From contig NZ_APHJ01000030.1 of NCBI RefSeq assembly GCF_000403785.1, forward strand, positions 19,935-83,934: 64,000 nt of DNA, given 5' to 3'. Shown here one piece after another: positions 16,438 through 25,645 of the stretch (the stretch's first letter is position 1; each line of letters begins with the position of its first letter). The translations under genes were made by a program, and so were the position numbers. Below the pieces are notes generated by a model, which searched no databases, had not been told where the DNA came from, and saw only the letters and a program-made list of their open reading frames with translations. This DNA is from Gillisia sp. CAL575 (GTDB taxonomy: Bacteria; Bacteroidota; Bacteroidia; Flavobacteriales; Flavobacteriaceae).

Positions 16438-17571
16438 ATGGAGTTATTTGACGTTTATCCCTTATATGATATTACTCCGGTTAAAGGGGAAGGCTGTTTT
16501 GTGTTTGATGAAAAGGGTACTAAGTATTTAGATCTATACGGAGGACATGCTGTGATCTCTATAGGTCATTCTCATCCACGTTATGTAGAAAAGCTTGGAG
16601 CGCAATTACAGAAATTGGGGTTTTACTCAAATTCTATAAAAAATCCTTTACAAGAAGAATTAGCTAAAAAGTTAGAAAAAGCAGCAAAAATCACAGAATA
16701 TAGTCTGTTTTTGTGCAATTCGGGTGCAGAAGCGAATGAAAATGCCTTAAAACTGGCATCCTTCCATACCGGAAAAAGCAATGTAATCTATTTTAATAAT
16801 GCTTTTCACGGAAGAACTTCGGCTGCGGTTGCAGTAACAGATAATGAAGGGATCAAAGCACCTTTAAATAAAGTACACAGCACCTGTAAAATAGCCTTCG
16901 AAGATATTTCAGGACTGGAAGAGGAGTTGAAAAAAGGAGAAACTGCTGCCGTGATTATCGAATTTATTCAGGGAGTTGGAGGATTGGATGAAGCAAGTAC
17001 CGGATTCTATCAGCAAACAGCAGCATTATGTGAGCAATATGATGCGGTATTAATTGCCGATGAGGTTCAAGCCGGATATGGTAGAACAGGAGATTTCTTC
17101 GCCTATCAAAAACATAAGCTTCGTCCGGATATTATTTCTATAGCAAAAGGCATGGGAAATGGCTTTCCAATTGGAGGGATCTTAATAGATAGCTCTATTC
17201 CTGCAAAACATGGAATGTTAGGAACTACTTTTGGTGGGAATCATTTGGCCTGTGCTGCCGGAATTGCAGTATTGGAGGTGATTGAAAAAGAGCAGCTCAT
17301 GAACAATGCAAAAAAAATGTTTGATTTTGTGCAGCAAGAGGTGGCAAAAATCCCGCAGATAAAGAAGCTGAAAGGAAGAGGGTTAATGCTAGGACTAGAG
17401 TTTGATTTTGAGATCGCAGCACTTAGAAAGTCACTGCTTTTTAACCATCACATATTTACAGGGGCTGCATCCAACAAGAAGTTACTTCGAATTTTACCAC
17501 CATTGAATATCGAGCAAAAACATTTTGAAATGTTCTTTAAAGCCCTGAAAATTGAATTGAAAAACTATTAA
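16438..17571 (+). CDS. argD: N-acylornithine (acetyl/succinyl) aminotransferase
   Basis: This class III PLP aminotransferase turns the N-acylglutamate semialdehyde into N-acylornithine using glutamate. The PLP lysine is Lys237 in SIAKGMGNGFPIGG, preceded by the aspartate-containing IADEVQAGYGRTG motif. The 377-residue length fits ArgD. It follows proC by two bases. In a succinyl-type pathway its product would be N-succinylornithine, the substrate of the carbamoyltransferase encoded next. Confidence 0.93.
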   Translation: MELFDVYPLYDITPVKGEGCFVFDEKGTKYLDLYGGHAVISIGHSHPRYVEKLGAQLQKLGFYSNSIKNPLQEELAKKLEKAAKITEYSLFLCNSGAEANENALKLASFHTGKSNVIYFNNAFHGRTSAAVAVTDNEGIKAPLNKVHSTCKIAFEDISGLEEELKKGETAAVIIEFIQGVGGLDEASTGFYQQTAALCEQYDAVLIADEVQAGYGRTGDFFAYQKHKLRPDIISIAKGMGNGFPIGGILIDSSIPAKHGMLGTTFGGNHLACAAGIAVLEVIEKEQLMNNAKKMFDFVQQEVAKIPQIKKLKGRGLMLGLEFDFEIAALRKSLLFNHHIFTGAASNKKLLRILPPLNIEQKHFEMFFKALKIELKNY

Positions 17572-17635
17572 TTTGAAACTGATTGTTTGGTTCAACCCTA
17601 TTAATCACTTTTAACTGGCTAGATTCATGTTTTTC

Positions 17636-17702
17636 GTCATGCTGAACTTGTTTCAGCATCTAAGTGAATCCAGAGAGACCCTGAAACGAGTTCAGGGTGA
17701 CG
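17636..17702. repeat. Inverted pair of CTGAACTTGTTTCAG-type repeats
   Basis: GTCATGCTGAACTTGTTTCAG (first bases of 17636-17662) and the opposing copy GACCCTGAAACGAGTTCAGG (within 17676-17702) lie 13 bases apart and form a larger palindrome ending in GTGACG. This fills the 217-base gap between argD and the carbamoyltransferase gene, where it could fold in RNA and separate transcription units. No ORF is present. Confidence 0.8.
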
Positions 17703-17788
17703 ATGGTGGACGAAAAGTAGAAATACACATTAAAGATTATCCTAACTAGTTAGCACTTAGGATCATTGTATAAAGAAATTATATTAAA

Positions 17789-18730
17789 ATGAAGAATTAC
17801 ATCGATTTAACCGATATAGAGGATCTTCCGGCCTTGCTGGAGGAAGCTCGACAACTTAAAAAAAATAATTCGGATCCCGAACTGGGAAAAGGAAAGACCT
17901 TGGGAATGCTGTTTTTTAATCCGAGTTTAAGAACCCGACTCAGCACAGAAAAAGCTGCTAAATTATTGGGAATGGAAGTCATGGTAATGAATATTAATAG
18001 CGACGCTTGGGCTTTGGAATTTGAGGACGGCCAAATAATGGATTCTAATAAAGCGGAACATATTAAAGAGGGTGCCGCAGTACTTTCACAGTATTGCGAT
18101 ATCATTGCGGTACGTGCATTTCCAGAATTAAAAGATAAAGCAAGAGATAATGCGGAACTAGTGATGAATGGTTTTAAAAAATATGCTTTTGTGCCTATTT
18201 TAAATATGGAAAGTGCTACAGGCCATCCTTTGCAGGCACTTACAGATGCACTCACAATTACGGAACTTAAGAAAGTGAAACGCCCTAAGGTGGTTCTAAC
18301 TTGGGCTCCTCATCCAAAAGCCTTACCACATGCAGTACCTAATTCGTTTGTACAGATGATGCAGAAAATGGATGTTGAGCTATGCATTGCGAATCCGGAA
18401 GGTTATAATTTGAATTCTGAAATTACTAAAAACACAAGGGTATTTCATGATCAGGAGGAAGCATTAAAAAATGCGGATTTTGTTTATGTGAAGAACTGGA
18501 GTAGTTATGAAAATTATGGGAAAGTACTTAAAACGGATCGAGATTGGACATTTAATCAGGAAAAATTACGAGTTACAAACAATGCGAAAGTGATGCATTG
18601 TTTACCGGTAAGAAGAAATGTAGTAATTGCAGATGACGTGCTGGACAGTGAAAATTCTGTGGTGATCCATCAGGCAAATAACCGAACTTTTGCTGCCCAG
18701 GCGGTATTGAAAAAATTATTGAAGGGCTAA
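17789..18730 (+). CDS. argF': N-succinylornithine-type carbamoyltransferase
   Basis: The 313-residue protein is a transcarbamylase of the Bacteroidetes/Xanthomonas acylornithine type, not ordinary ornithine carbamoyltransferase. It carries the carbamoyl-phosphate loop FFNPSLRTRLST (42-53), the WAPHPKALPHAVPNSF segment and the MHCLPVRRN motif. Substrate choice is known to depend on one residue: Glu92 in Xanthomonas (acetylornithine) versus Pro90 in Bacteroides fragilis (succinylornithine). By alignment from memory, that position here is Ala89 (in NKAEHIKEG). Published Glu-to-Ala, Pro, Ser and Val changes in the Xanthomonas enzyme gave succinylornithine activity, so a succinyl pathway is predicted. 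argB follows after 11 bases. Confidence 0.9.
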   Translation: MKNYIDLTDIEDLPALLEEARQLKKNNSDPELGKGKTLGMLFFNPSLRTRLSTEKAAKLLGMEVMVMNINSDAWALEFEDGQIMDSNKAEHIKEGAAVLSQYCDIIAVRAFPELKDKARDNAELVMNGFKKYAFVPILNMESATGHPLQALTDALTITELKKVKRPKVVLTWAPHPKALPHAVPNSFVQMMQKMDVELCIANPEGYNLNSEITKNTRVFHDQEEALKNADFVYVKNWSSYENYGKVLKTDRDWTFNQEKLRVTNNAKVMHCLPVRRNVVIADDVLDSENSVVIHQANNRTFAAQAVLKKLLKG

Positions 18731-18741
18731 GAATTATCAGA

Positions 18742-19521
18742 ATGAAAAAACAAATTTTAAAAATTGTAAAAATAGGAGGGAAGCTCATTGAAAATGAGGC
18801 GAGTTTAAGTGCTTTTCTTCATGATTTTTCTCAATTGGAAGGGCCTAAAATATTAGTTCATGGTGGCGGTAAGATGGCAACCGAATTGTCCGATAGGTTA
18901 GGATTCAAGACGAATATGATCGATGGGAGAAGAATAACAGATGCCAATGCAATGGATGTGATCACCATGGTGTATGCAGGACTAATTAATAAGAAAATTG
19001 TAGCCAAATTGCAGGGCATAAAAAGTAATGCCGTAGGGCTTTGTGGCGCAGATGGAAAAAGTATTATCTCCAAGCGACGTGTTAATAAAGAGATTGATTT
19101 TGGATTTGTTGGGGATGTAGAAGAAATTAATACCAAGTTTATTTCTTCACTTCTGGGAAATGATATTATCCCGGTATTTTCAGCTATTTCATGTAGTAAT
19201 GAAGGGGAGCTTTTTAATACGAATGCCGACTCGGTAGCTGCGGAAATAGCTATTGCTTTTTCTGAAACCTATCAAACCGAATTGTTTTTTTGTTTTGAAA
19301 AAAATGGGGTTTTGAAAGATCCTTTGGATGATAACTCGGTGATAGAGCTATTAGATACCCGGACTTATCAGAATTTATTGAATAAGAATATAATTAGTGA
19401 AGGGATGCTTCCAAAATTGCACAATTGTTTTTATGCCCTGGAGCATGCAGTTTCTGAGGTTTATTTAGGAGGGCCAAATTTGCTTCAAAAAGGAACTCAA
19501 CATACAAAAATTATAAAATAA
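18742..19521 (+). CDS. argB: N-acylglutamate kinase
   Basis: ArgB phosphorylates N-acylglutamate. The 259-residue amino acid kinase shows the N-terminal KIGGKLIENE loop and the VHGGGKMATEL motif that binds phosphate and the acyl-glutamate. It is somewhat divergent from the E. coli-type enzyme. In this cluster the substrate is probably N-succinylglutamate. Its TAA stop overlaps the ATG of the following deacylase gene by one base (TAATG), so the two are coupled. Confidence 0.92.
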   Translation: MKKQILKIVKIGGKLIENEASLSAFLHDFSQLEGPKILVHGGGKMATELSDRLGFKTNMIDGRRITDANAMDVITMVYAGLINKKIVAKLQGIKSNAVGLCGADGKSIISKRRVNKEIDFGFVGDVEEINTKFISSLLGNDIIPVFSAISCSNEGELFNTNADSVAAEIAIAFSETYQTELFFCFEKNGVLKDPLDDNSVIELLDTRTYQNLLNKNIISEGMLPKLHNCFYALEHAVSEVYLGGPNLLQKGTQHTKIIK

Positions 19522-20591
19522 TGGAAATTTCAAGGCTTCAAAAGAAAGCTATAAAGTTGTTGCAAGATCTTATAGAGACACAATCATTTTCTTCTGAAGA
19601 GGAAGGTACAGCAGCATTGTTGGAAAATTGGCTACAAGAATTTGAAATTCCATTTCAGCGGAGTGGTAATAACGTGTGGGCCGTGAACAAGCATTTCGAT
19701 CATGGGAAACCAACCTTGTTATTAAATTCTCATCACGATACCGTTAAACCTAATTCTGCCTATACTCGTGATCCTTTCGCAGCAACTATTGAAGATGGAA
19801 AATTATATGGCTTAGGAAGCAATGATGCCGGAGGATGTTTGGTCTCCTTACTGGCTACTTTCACCTATTTCTTTGAAGCACAAGATCTGAATTTTAATTT
19901 GCTTTTTGCAGGAACTGCAGAGGAGGAAATAAATGGCAAAAATGGGGTAGCAAGTTTATTACCATTAATTCCAAAAATCGATGTTGCTATTGTGGGAGAA
20001 CCAACGCTAATGCTAATGGCTGTTGCAGAAAAAGGATTGGTGGTTTTTGATGCCAAAGTGAAAGGAACCCCATCTCATGCAGCGCACCCTAATAATGATA
20101 GTGCCATTTATAAATGTATCTCTGTACTGGATTGGTTTAAGAATTTTAAATTTGAAAAAGTTTCAGAATCTTTGGGGGAAGTAAAACTTACGGTATCACA
20201 AATAAATGCAGGGAGCCAGCATAATGTAGTGCCGGCATCTGTAGATCTTGTGATAGATGTACGAGTGAACGACCGATATAGCAATGCAGAGGTTGCCGAA
20301 ATTTTAGAAAAAAATGCACCAGTAGATGAAATTATTCCTCGTTCTCTGCGGTTGAATTCTTCTTCGATCTCTATGGAACATCCATTGGTCGTGGCCGGAA
20401 CTGGATTGGGAATGTCAACATATGGCTCACCAACTTTATCCGATCAGGCAATGTTATCTTGTCCTTCTTTAAAACTTGGGCCTGGTGATTCTACCAGATC
20501 ACATTCCGCAGATGAATTCATTTACGTGAAAGAGATAGAGGAAGGGATTGAAATGTATATAAGTCTGCTTCAGCGGGCATTAAAGAAATAA
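19521..20591 (+). CDS. argE': M20-family deacylase, probable N-succinylcitrulline desuccinylase
   Basis: The 356-residue metallopeptidase of the M20/ArgE-DapE family has the zinc ligand motif His71-x-Asp73 (SHHDTV), Asp102 (GSNDAGG), the catalytic Glu134 with Glu135 (TAEEEING), and the dimerisation domain in the middle (KGTPSHAAHP). In a pathway that uses an N-acylornithine carbamoyltransferase, deacylation follows carbamoylation, so the expected substrate is N-succinylcitrulline and not acetylornithine. It is coupled to argB by a one-base overlap; argH follows after 53 bases. Confidence 0.88.
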   Translation: MEISRLQKKAIKLLQDLIETQSFSSEEEGTAALLENWLQEFEIPFQRSGNNVWAVNKHFDHGKPTLLLNSHHDTVKPNSAYTRDPFAATIEDGKLYGLGSNDAGGCLVSLLATFTYFFEAQDLNFNLLFAGTAEEEINGKNGVASLLPLIPKIDVAIVGEPTLMLMAVAEKGLVVFDAKVKGTPSHAAHPNNDSAIYKCISVLDWFKNFKFEKVSESLGEVKLTVSQINAGSQHNVVPASVDLVIDVRVNDRYSNAEVAEILEKNAPVDEIIPRSLRLNSSSISMEHPLVVAGTGLGMSTYGSPTLSDQAMLSCPSLKLGPGDSTRSHSADEFIYVKEIEEGIEMYISLLQRALKK

Positions 20592-20644
20592 GTATAAGGT
20601 TTGACTGAAACAGATTCAGTTAGACAAATTTAAATGTAAAGATT

Positions 20645-21919
20645 ATGAAACTCTGGGATAAAGGTATTTCTATAGATAAGAAGATTGAAAAATTTACCGT
20701 TGGGAACGATCGGGAATTGGATCTTTTTCTAGCTGAATATGATATTACAGCCTCCAAAGCACATGCTAAAATGCTTGGAAAAATTGAAATTTTAACCTCA
20801 GATGAGGTGGAGGATATTTTAGTAGAACTCAACAAACTTCAAACTCAGGTAGCCGATGGCAGTTTTGTGATCGAGGAGGATTTTGAAGATGTGCATTCTA
20901 AGATTGAATTTGAACTCACAAAAACTCTGGGAGATACCGGAAAGAAGATTCATACTGCCCGATCCAGGAACGATCAGGTTTTAGTGGCTATGCAGCTTTA
21001 TTTTAAAGCGAATTTATCAGAGATTTATTCGAAAACTGAAAATCTTATTGATGTACTTTTAGGACTTGCTAAGGAGCATCAGAATAAATTACTTCCGGGT
21101 TATACACATCTACAAGTCGCGATGCCATCCTCCTTTGGTTTATGGTTTTCAGCTTATGCCGAAATAATGATAGATGATCTGTATTTGTTGCAGGCAGGAC
21201 TGAAGATTGTAGATCAAAATCCATTAGGATCTGCGGCTGGTTATGGTTCTTCGTTTCCTATAGACCGGGAATTCACAACAAAGGAATTAGGTTTTAAAAC
21301 ATTAAAATATAATGTGGTTGCAGCTCAAATGAGCCGGGGAAAATGTGAGCGAACGGTAACTTCCAATATTGCTTCACTTGCCAATACGCTTTCAAGATTT
21401 TCTATGGACATCTGTTTGTATATGAGTCAGAATTTTGATTTCATCAGCTTTCCGGATGAACTCACCACGGGATCCAGCATTATGCCTCACAAAAAGAATC
21501 CGGATGTATTTGAATTGATTAGAGGGAAATGTAACAAACTTCAGGCTATTGCTAATGAAATGATCTTGATCACCAATAATCTTCCTAGTGGTTACCATAG
21601 AGATTTTCAGTTAATTAAAGAGAATAGCATTTATGCTGTTGAAAATATCAAAGAAATTTTAGATGTATTCATCCACTCGATCGCACTTATCAAGGTTAAA
21701 GATATAGATATGCAGGATGAGAAGTATAAATATCTCTTTACAGTAGATAGTATTAATGATCTGGTAATACAAGGAAAGTCTTTTCGAGAAGCATATAAAG
21801 ATATAGGAGGGCAGGTTGAAAATGGAACTTATATTCCCGCACATATTAAAAAACATACACATATTGGAAGTAAGGATAATCTGGCACTGGAAGAAATAGC
21901 AAAAAAGAAAGGTTTATAA
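20645..21919 (+). CDS. argH: Argininosuccinate lyase
   Basis: ArgH splits argininosuccinate into arginine and fumarate, the last step of the pathway. The fumarase/aspartase-superfamily signature GSSIMPHKKNPD is present at about residues 278-289, together with TARSRNDQV and TGSSIM loop residues. The 424-residue length is slightly short of the common 450-470 but normal for Bacteroidetes. It is the last gene on the plus strand in the cluster and is convergent with leuB across a 556-base gap. Confidence 0.95.
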   Translation: MKLWDKGISIDKKIEKFTVGNDRELDLFLAEYDITASKAHAKMLGKIEILTSDEVEDILVELNKLQTQVADGSFVIEEDFEDVHSKIEFELTKTLGDTGKKIHTARSRNDQVLVAMQLYFKANLSEIYSKTENLIDVLLGLAKEHQNKLLPGYTHLQVAMPSSFGLWFSAYAEIMIDDLYLLQAGLKIVDQNPLGSAAGYGSSFPIDREFTTKELGFKTLKYNVVAAQMSRGKCERTVTSNIASLANTLSRFSMDICLYMSQNFDFISFPDELTTGSSIMPHKKNPDVFELIRGKCNKLQAIANEMILITNNLPSGYHRDFQLIKENSIYAVENIKEILDVFIHSIALIKVKDIDMQDEKYKYLFTVDSINDLVIQGKSFREAYKDIGGQVENGTYIPAHIKKHTHIGSKDNLALEEIAKKKGL

Positions 21920-21973
21920 TAATTCTAGTAAAAAAGTTATGTAAATCTATTTTTATTTCATGATAGTTATCTC

Positions 21974-21990
21974 GTCACCCTGAGACGAGT
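21974..21990. repeat. Half-copy of the dispersed CTGAACTTGTTTCAG repeat
   Basis: GTCACCCTGAGACGAGT matches one arm of the repeats at 13308 and 17676. Only one arm is left. It lies 55 bases after argH. Confidence 0.5.
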
Positions 21991-22077
21991 GATAAAATAA
22001 ATTAACTAGAGTAAGTAATTGACGCATGATGGTTCCTGGCAGATTTATCTTCTTAAGAACTTCTTTTTTGCAAGTGT

Positions 22078-22214
22078 AGTGCTTCCGCGGCGTAAAATTT
22101 TTGAAGCCTTGGAGAAAATTTAGCCGTGGAAGTACGGTTCTAATTATGCGGGAGCATAATTGGAAACACCTACAAAAAAGTGTCCTTTTTTTGGTTCGTT
22201 TTTTTGGACACGCA
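22078..22214. other. Strongly structured intergenic element between argH and leuB
   Basis: Three stem-loops follow one another. Stem 1 pairs CTTCCGCGGC (22082-22091) with GCCGTGGAAG (22123-22132), nine Watson-Crick pairs and one G-T, and encloses a second AT-rich pairing. Stem 2 pairs AATTATGC (22142-22149) with GCATAATT (22154-22161) around a GNRA-type GGGA loop. Then GTGTCC (22180-22185), followed by seven T, can pair either backwards with ACAC (22166-22169) or forwards with GGACAC (22206-22211), giving two exclusive folds. No ORF is present. It could be a small RNA, a transcription terminator for argH, or a relic of a REP-like mobile repeat. Confidence 0.5.
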
Positions 22215-22344
22215 AAAAAATGAACAATCTTTAATAATTGAACAGATCTTTATCGACTGAAAGAAGTGTTCTCCGACTTCTTGGAATTTGTGAATGGTGA
22301 TTTATTTAAGGGTCTCAATTATTTGTATTGATTTACTTTGTTAT

Positions 22345-22374
22345 GAGATTCTGAAACAAGTTCAGAATGATGTC
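22345..22374. repeat. Dispersed palindromic repeat, GAGATTCTGAAACAAGTTCAG type
   Basis: A 30-base palindromic copy of the repeat family seen at 13260 and 17636, here with ATTCT/AGAAT arms. It ends in GATGTC where other copies end in GAC. Confidence 0.7.
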
Positions 22375-22415
22375 CTTTATCAGTTTATGATATTTTTCGG
22401 ACATTCTCAAAAATA

Positions 22416-22452
22416 AAAACCTCCAAAGACTAACCAAGACAATGGAGGTTTT
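22416..22452. terminator. Bidirectional terminator between argH and leuB
   Basis: AAAACCTCCA (22416-22425) pairs perfectly with TGGAGGTTTT (22443-22452) around a 17-base loop. Read on the minus strand it lies 23 bases after the leuB stop and is followed by a T-rich tail, so it mainly ends the leu operon; it could also serve argH. Confidence 0.85.
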
Positions 22453-22475
22453 GCAATCTAGCTAAAAACAAATTA

Positions 22476-23591
22476 TTAAATAATAGTCATCTGACCTAGG
22501 TTTAAATTTTCATTATTGATATGATAATTGTCCACCTCGCTTATAAGGCCATCTAAAAAATCTCCTACCTTTTCAGTAGAGTAGTGGTATTCATTATTGA
22601 TATCCTGCGTACAAATATTAAGCTTAATACTAATTTCTACTGCATCTCTAATAGCTTTTGCTTCTTCGGTTAAGTGGAAATGATCAAGTAACATAGCTGC
22701 CGAAAGAATGGCAGCCAATGGATTAGCTATTCCTTTACCGGTTGCTTCTGGATATGATCCATGTATAGGTTCGAATAAGGCATTTTTATTACCAACAGAG
22801 GCCGAGGCTAATAATCCAATGCTTCCGGAAATTACACTGGCTTCGTCAGATAAAATATCACCGAATAAATTCTCGGTAAGGATTACATCAAATTGTTTTG
22901 GATTTAAAATCAATTGCATGGCTGCGTTATCTACAAACAGAAAATCTAGTTTTATGTCTGGATACTCTTTAGCAATGGCAGTTACTGTTTTTCTCCAAAG
23001 TCTGGAAGTTTCTAACACATTTGCTTTATCTACTAAGGTTAGTTTTTTACGGCGTTTTTGAGCTGCTTGAAATGCCAAGTGAGCAATTCTCTCTATTTCC
23101 ATTACAGAATAGGTGCAAACATCGGTAGCACTTGTACCTGCTTCATTTAAACTTTTCTCACCAAAATAAATCCCCCCGGTTAACTCGCGGTAGATTACCA
23201 TATCTACTCCCTCAATCCGCTCGCGACGTAATGGGGACATATCTATTAATTTTGAATAGGTGGTTACAGGACGGATATTTGCAAATAACCCCAGTTCCTT
23301 TCTCAACCTAAGTAAGCCTTGTTCGGGCCTTATTTTAGCGCTGGGATCATTGTCATATTTTGGATGCCCTATTGCCCCAAATAACACAGCATCAGATGCC
23401 TTGCATAAATCTAAGGTGGCTTCCGGTAATGGGTTTTTAAATTGATCTATGGCTGTTGCTCCAACAGCGGCTTCTTCAAAGTGAAAATCATGATCAAATC
23501 GATCTGCTATAGATTTTAATATTTTAACTGCTTGCTCTGTTATTTCAGGGCCTATCCCATCTCCGGGTAATACTGCTATTTTTAGTTTCAT
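22476..23591 (-). CDS. leuB: 3-isopropylmalate dehydrogenase
   Basis: LeuB oxidises and decarboxylates 3-isopropylmalate with NAD+. The 371-residue protein has the N-terminal LPGDGIGPEI motif and the isocitrate/isopropylmalate dehydrogenase signature NLFGDILSDEASVISGSIG. It is the last gene of the leu operon, 77 bases after leuD, and is followed by a strong terminator. An about 20-residue tail after the usual C terminus (SEVDNYHINNENLNLGQM) is slightly longer than in most relatives. Confidence 0.96.
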   Translation of the reverse strand: MKLKIAVLPGDGIGPEITEQAVKILKSIADRFDHDFHFEEAAVGATAIDQFKNPLPEATLDLCKASDAVLFGAIGHPKYDNDPSAKIRPEQGLLRLRKELGLFANIRPVTTYSKLIDMSPLRRERIEGVDMVIYRELTGGIYFGEKSLNEAGTSATDVCTYSVMEIERIAHLAFQAAQKRRKKLTLVDKANVLETSRLWRKTVTAIAKEYPDIKLDFLFVDNAAMQLILNPKQFDVILTENLFGDILSDEASVISGSIGLLASASVGNKNALFEPIHGSYPEATGKGIANPLAAILSAAMLLDHFHLTEEAKAIRDAVEISIKLNICTQDINNEYHYSTEKVGDFLDGLISEVDNYHINNENLNLGQMTII

Positions 23592-23668
23592 CTTAAGCTA
23601 GTTTTTTCGGGAAATATATTTTTCTTCTCCCAGTTAATTTTAATTCTGATTGTCTCCCGTTAAGACTT

Positions 23669-24262
23669 TTAGAACTGGAATGTTTTTTCTTCAAATTTTT
23701 GAATGGCTTCTTTTCGGCTTACCAAAAAGTCAATATCATCAAAGCCATTTATCAGACAATTTTTCTTATATGGATCTATTTCAAAATTTTCAGCTTCTCC
23801 TGTACTTGTAATTTTTATGAGTTGATTTTCCAGATTTACATGAAGTTCTTCTGAAGAATCTGTGTAGATGGCTTTAAAGATTTTTTTAAGAAATCCCGGG
23901 CTTACCTGTAAAGGGAGCAACCCATTATTTAATGAATTTCCTTTAAAAATATCGGCGAAATAACTGGAAACAATTACCTTAAACCCATAAGCTTTTAAAG
24001 CCCAGGCGGCATGTTCTCTACTAGATCCACATCCAAAATTATTTCCTGCAACCAAAATGGAACCTTTATATTTTTTATTATTTAAATTGAATTTTGAGTT
24101 GGGATTTCCATCCTTATCAAACCTCCAATCCCGAAATAAATTCTCTCCAAACCCTTCCCTGTCTGTCGCCTTTAAAAATCTGGCAGGAATAATCTGGTCG
24201 GTATCTATATTTTCGATCTCTAATGGAACGGCAGTGTCTGTAAGACTTATAAATTTTTCCAT
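23669..24262 (-). CDS. leuD: 3-isopropylmalate dehydratase, small subunit
   Basis: The 197-residue swivel-domain subunit pairs with LeuC to isomerise isopropylmalate. Family signatures are the N-terminal [14 protein letters not shown] and [13 protein letters not shown], the latter forming part of the substrate loop. The length of about 200 residues is typical. Its start codon directly abuts the leuC stop codon, so the two subunits are made from one message. Confidence 0.96.
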   Translation of the reverse strand: MEKFISLTDTAVPLEIENIDTDQIIPARFLKATDREGFGENLFRDWRFDKDGNPNSKFNLNNKKYKGSILVAGNNFGCGSSREHAAWALKAYGFKVIVSSYFADIFKGNSLNNGLLPLQVSPGFLKKIFKAIYTDSSEELHVNLENQLIKITSTGEAENFEIDPYKKNCLINGFDDIDFLVSRKEAIQKFEEKTFQF

Positions 24263-25645
24263 CTAGTTAAAATTTTGAGTGAAATTGGTAATTTTCCCTG
24301 CTATAGCTGTTGCAGCCGCTGTAAGTGGACTGGCTAATAGCGTTCTGGAACCTTGGCCTTGCCGGCCTTCAAAATTCCGATTACTTGTGGAAACACAATA
24401 TTCCCCGGCAGGGATCTTATCGTCGTTCATAGCCAAGCATGCAGAACATCCTGGTTGGCGTAAAGAAAATCCTGCTTCTTCGAAAATATGCTGTAAGCCT
24501 TCTGCCTTTATTTGTTCAGCCACTTGCCTGGAACCAGGTACTATAAGTGCATTTACATTTGCTGCTTTTTGTTTTCCTTTAATGTAGTTTGCCACAGTTC
24601 GAAAATCTTCAATTCTAGAATTGGTGCAGCTACCAATAAATATATAATTAATAGGTTTGTCGATTAAGAACTCTCCTTCTTTGAATCCCATGTATTCCAA
24701 TGCTTTTTCATCACTTTTACCTGTATTTTTCGGAATTGAATCACTTAGTTTAATACCCATTCCTGGATTTGTACCATATGTGATCATAGGTTCTATATCG
24801 GAGGCATCGATAGAGTATTCTTGATCAAATTCAGCATCATCCTCAGTTTTTAAGGATTTCCAGTAAACTTTCATCATCTCAAAATCTTCTCCTTTAGGAG
24901 CAAATTCCTTTCCTTCCAAATAATTAAAGGTAGTTTCGTCTGGGGCTATTAGTCCGCCTCGGGCTCCCATTTCAATACTCATATTACAAACTGTCATTCT
25001 GCCTTCCATAGACATCTCCTCAAAAACATTTCCCGCATACTCACAGAAATATCCTGTCCCCGAATTGGTTCCTAATTTGCTGATAATGTATAAAATAACA
25101 TCTTTGGGAAGCACTCCATCTCGTAATTTTCCATTAACATTTACTCTAAGTTTTTTTGGCTTATCCACTAACAAGCACTGACTCGCAAAAACTTGTGCGA
25201 CCTGACTGGTTCCTATACCAAAAGCAATGGTTCCAAATGCTCCATGAGTAGAGGTATGGCTATCTCCACAAACAAGGGTCATTCCAGGTTGGGTAATTCC
25301 CAACTCCGGTGCCATTACATGTACTATCCCATTATATGGATGCCCTAAGCCGTAAAGTGTTATGTTATTATCTTCACAGTTTTTAGTAAGCTGTTTTAGT
25401 TGATTTCTTGACAGAAGATCCTTTATTGGTAAATGCTGATTTTCTGTTGGCGTATTATGATCGGCTGTGGCAACAATTTGCTTAGGCCTTAATATGGAAA
25501 TACCTCTTTCTTTTAACTCGTTAAATGCCTGAGGACTGGTTACCTCATGGATAAGATGTTTATCTATATATAAAATATCCGGGCCTGCGGGTATAGATTC
25601 TACCACGTGCGCATCCCAGATTTTATCAAAAAGTGTTTTTTTCAT
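24263..25645 (-). CDS. leuC: 3-isopropylmalate dehydratase, large subunit
   Basis: The 460-residue aconitase-family subunit carries the [4Fe-4S] cluster. The cysteine ligands lie in the [12 protein letters not shown] motif and in the [11 protein letters not shown] motif, which provides a CxxC pair. [14 protein letters not shown], near residue 130, is a further family mark. The start codon shares one base with the leuA stop and the stop directly abuts the leuD start, so leuA-leuC-leuD are translationally coupled. Confidence 0.96.
   Translation of the reverse strand: MKKTLFDKIWDAHVVESIPAGPDILYIDKHLIHEVTSPQAFNELKERGISILRPKQIVATADHNTPTENQHLPIKDLLSRNQLKQLTKNCEDNNITLYGLGHPYNGIVHVMAPELGITQPGMTLVCGDSHTSTHGAFGTIAFGIGTSQVAQVFASQCLLVDKPKKLRVNVNGKLRDGVLPKDVILYIISKLGTNSGTGYFCEYAGNVFEEMSMEGRMTVCNMSIEMGARGGLIAPDETTFNYLEGKEFAPKGEDFEMMKVYWKSLKTEDDAEFDQEYSIDASDIEPMITYGTNPGMGIKLSDSIPKNTGKSDEKALEYMGFKEGEFLIDKPINYIFIGSCTNSRIEDFRTVANYIKGKQKAANVNALIVPGSRQVAEQIKAEGLQHIFEEAGFSLRQPGCSACLAMNDDKIPAGEYCVSTSNRNFEGRQGQGSRTLLASPLTAAATAIAGKITNFTQNFN

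Noticed and set aside
17797..18255. 152-residue ORF on the minus strand
   Set aside because: It is fully antisense to the conserved carbamoyltransferase gene and has no recognisable motif.
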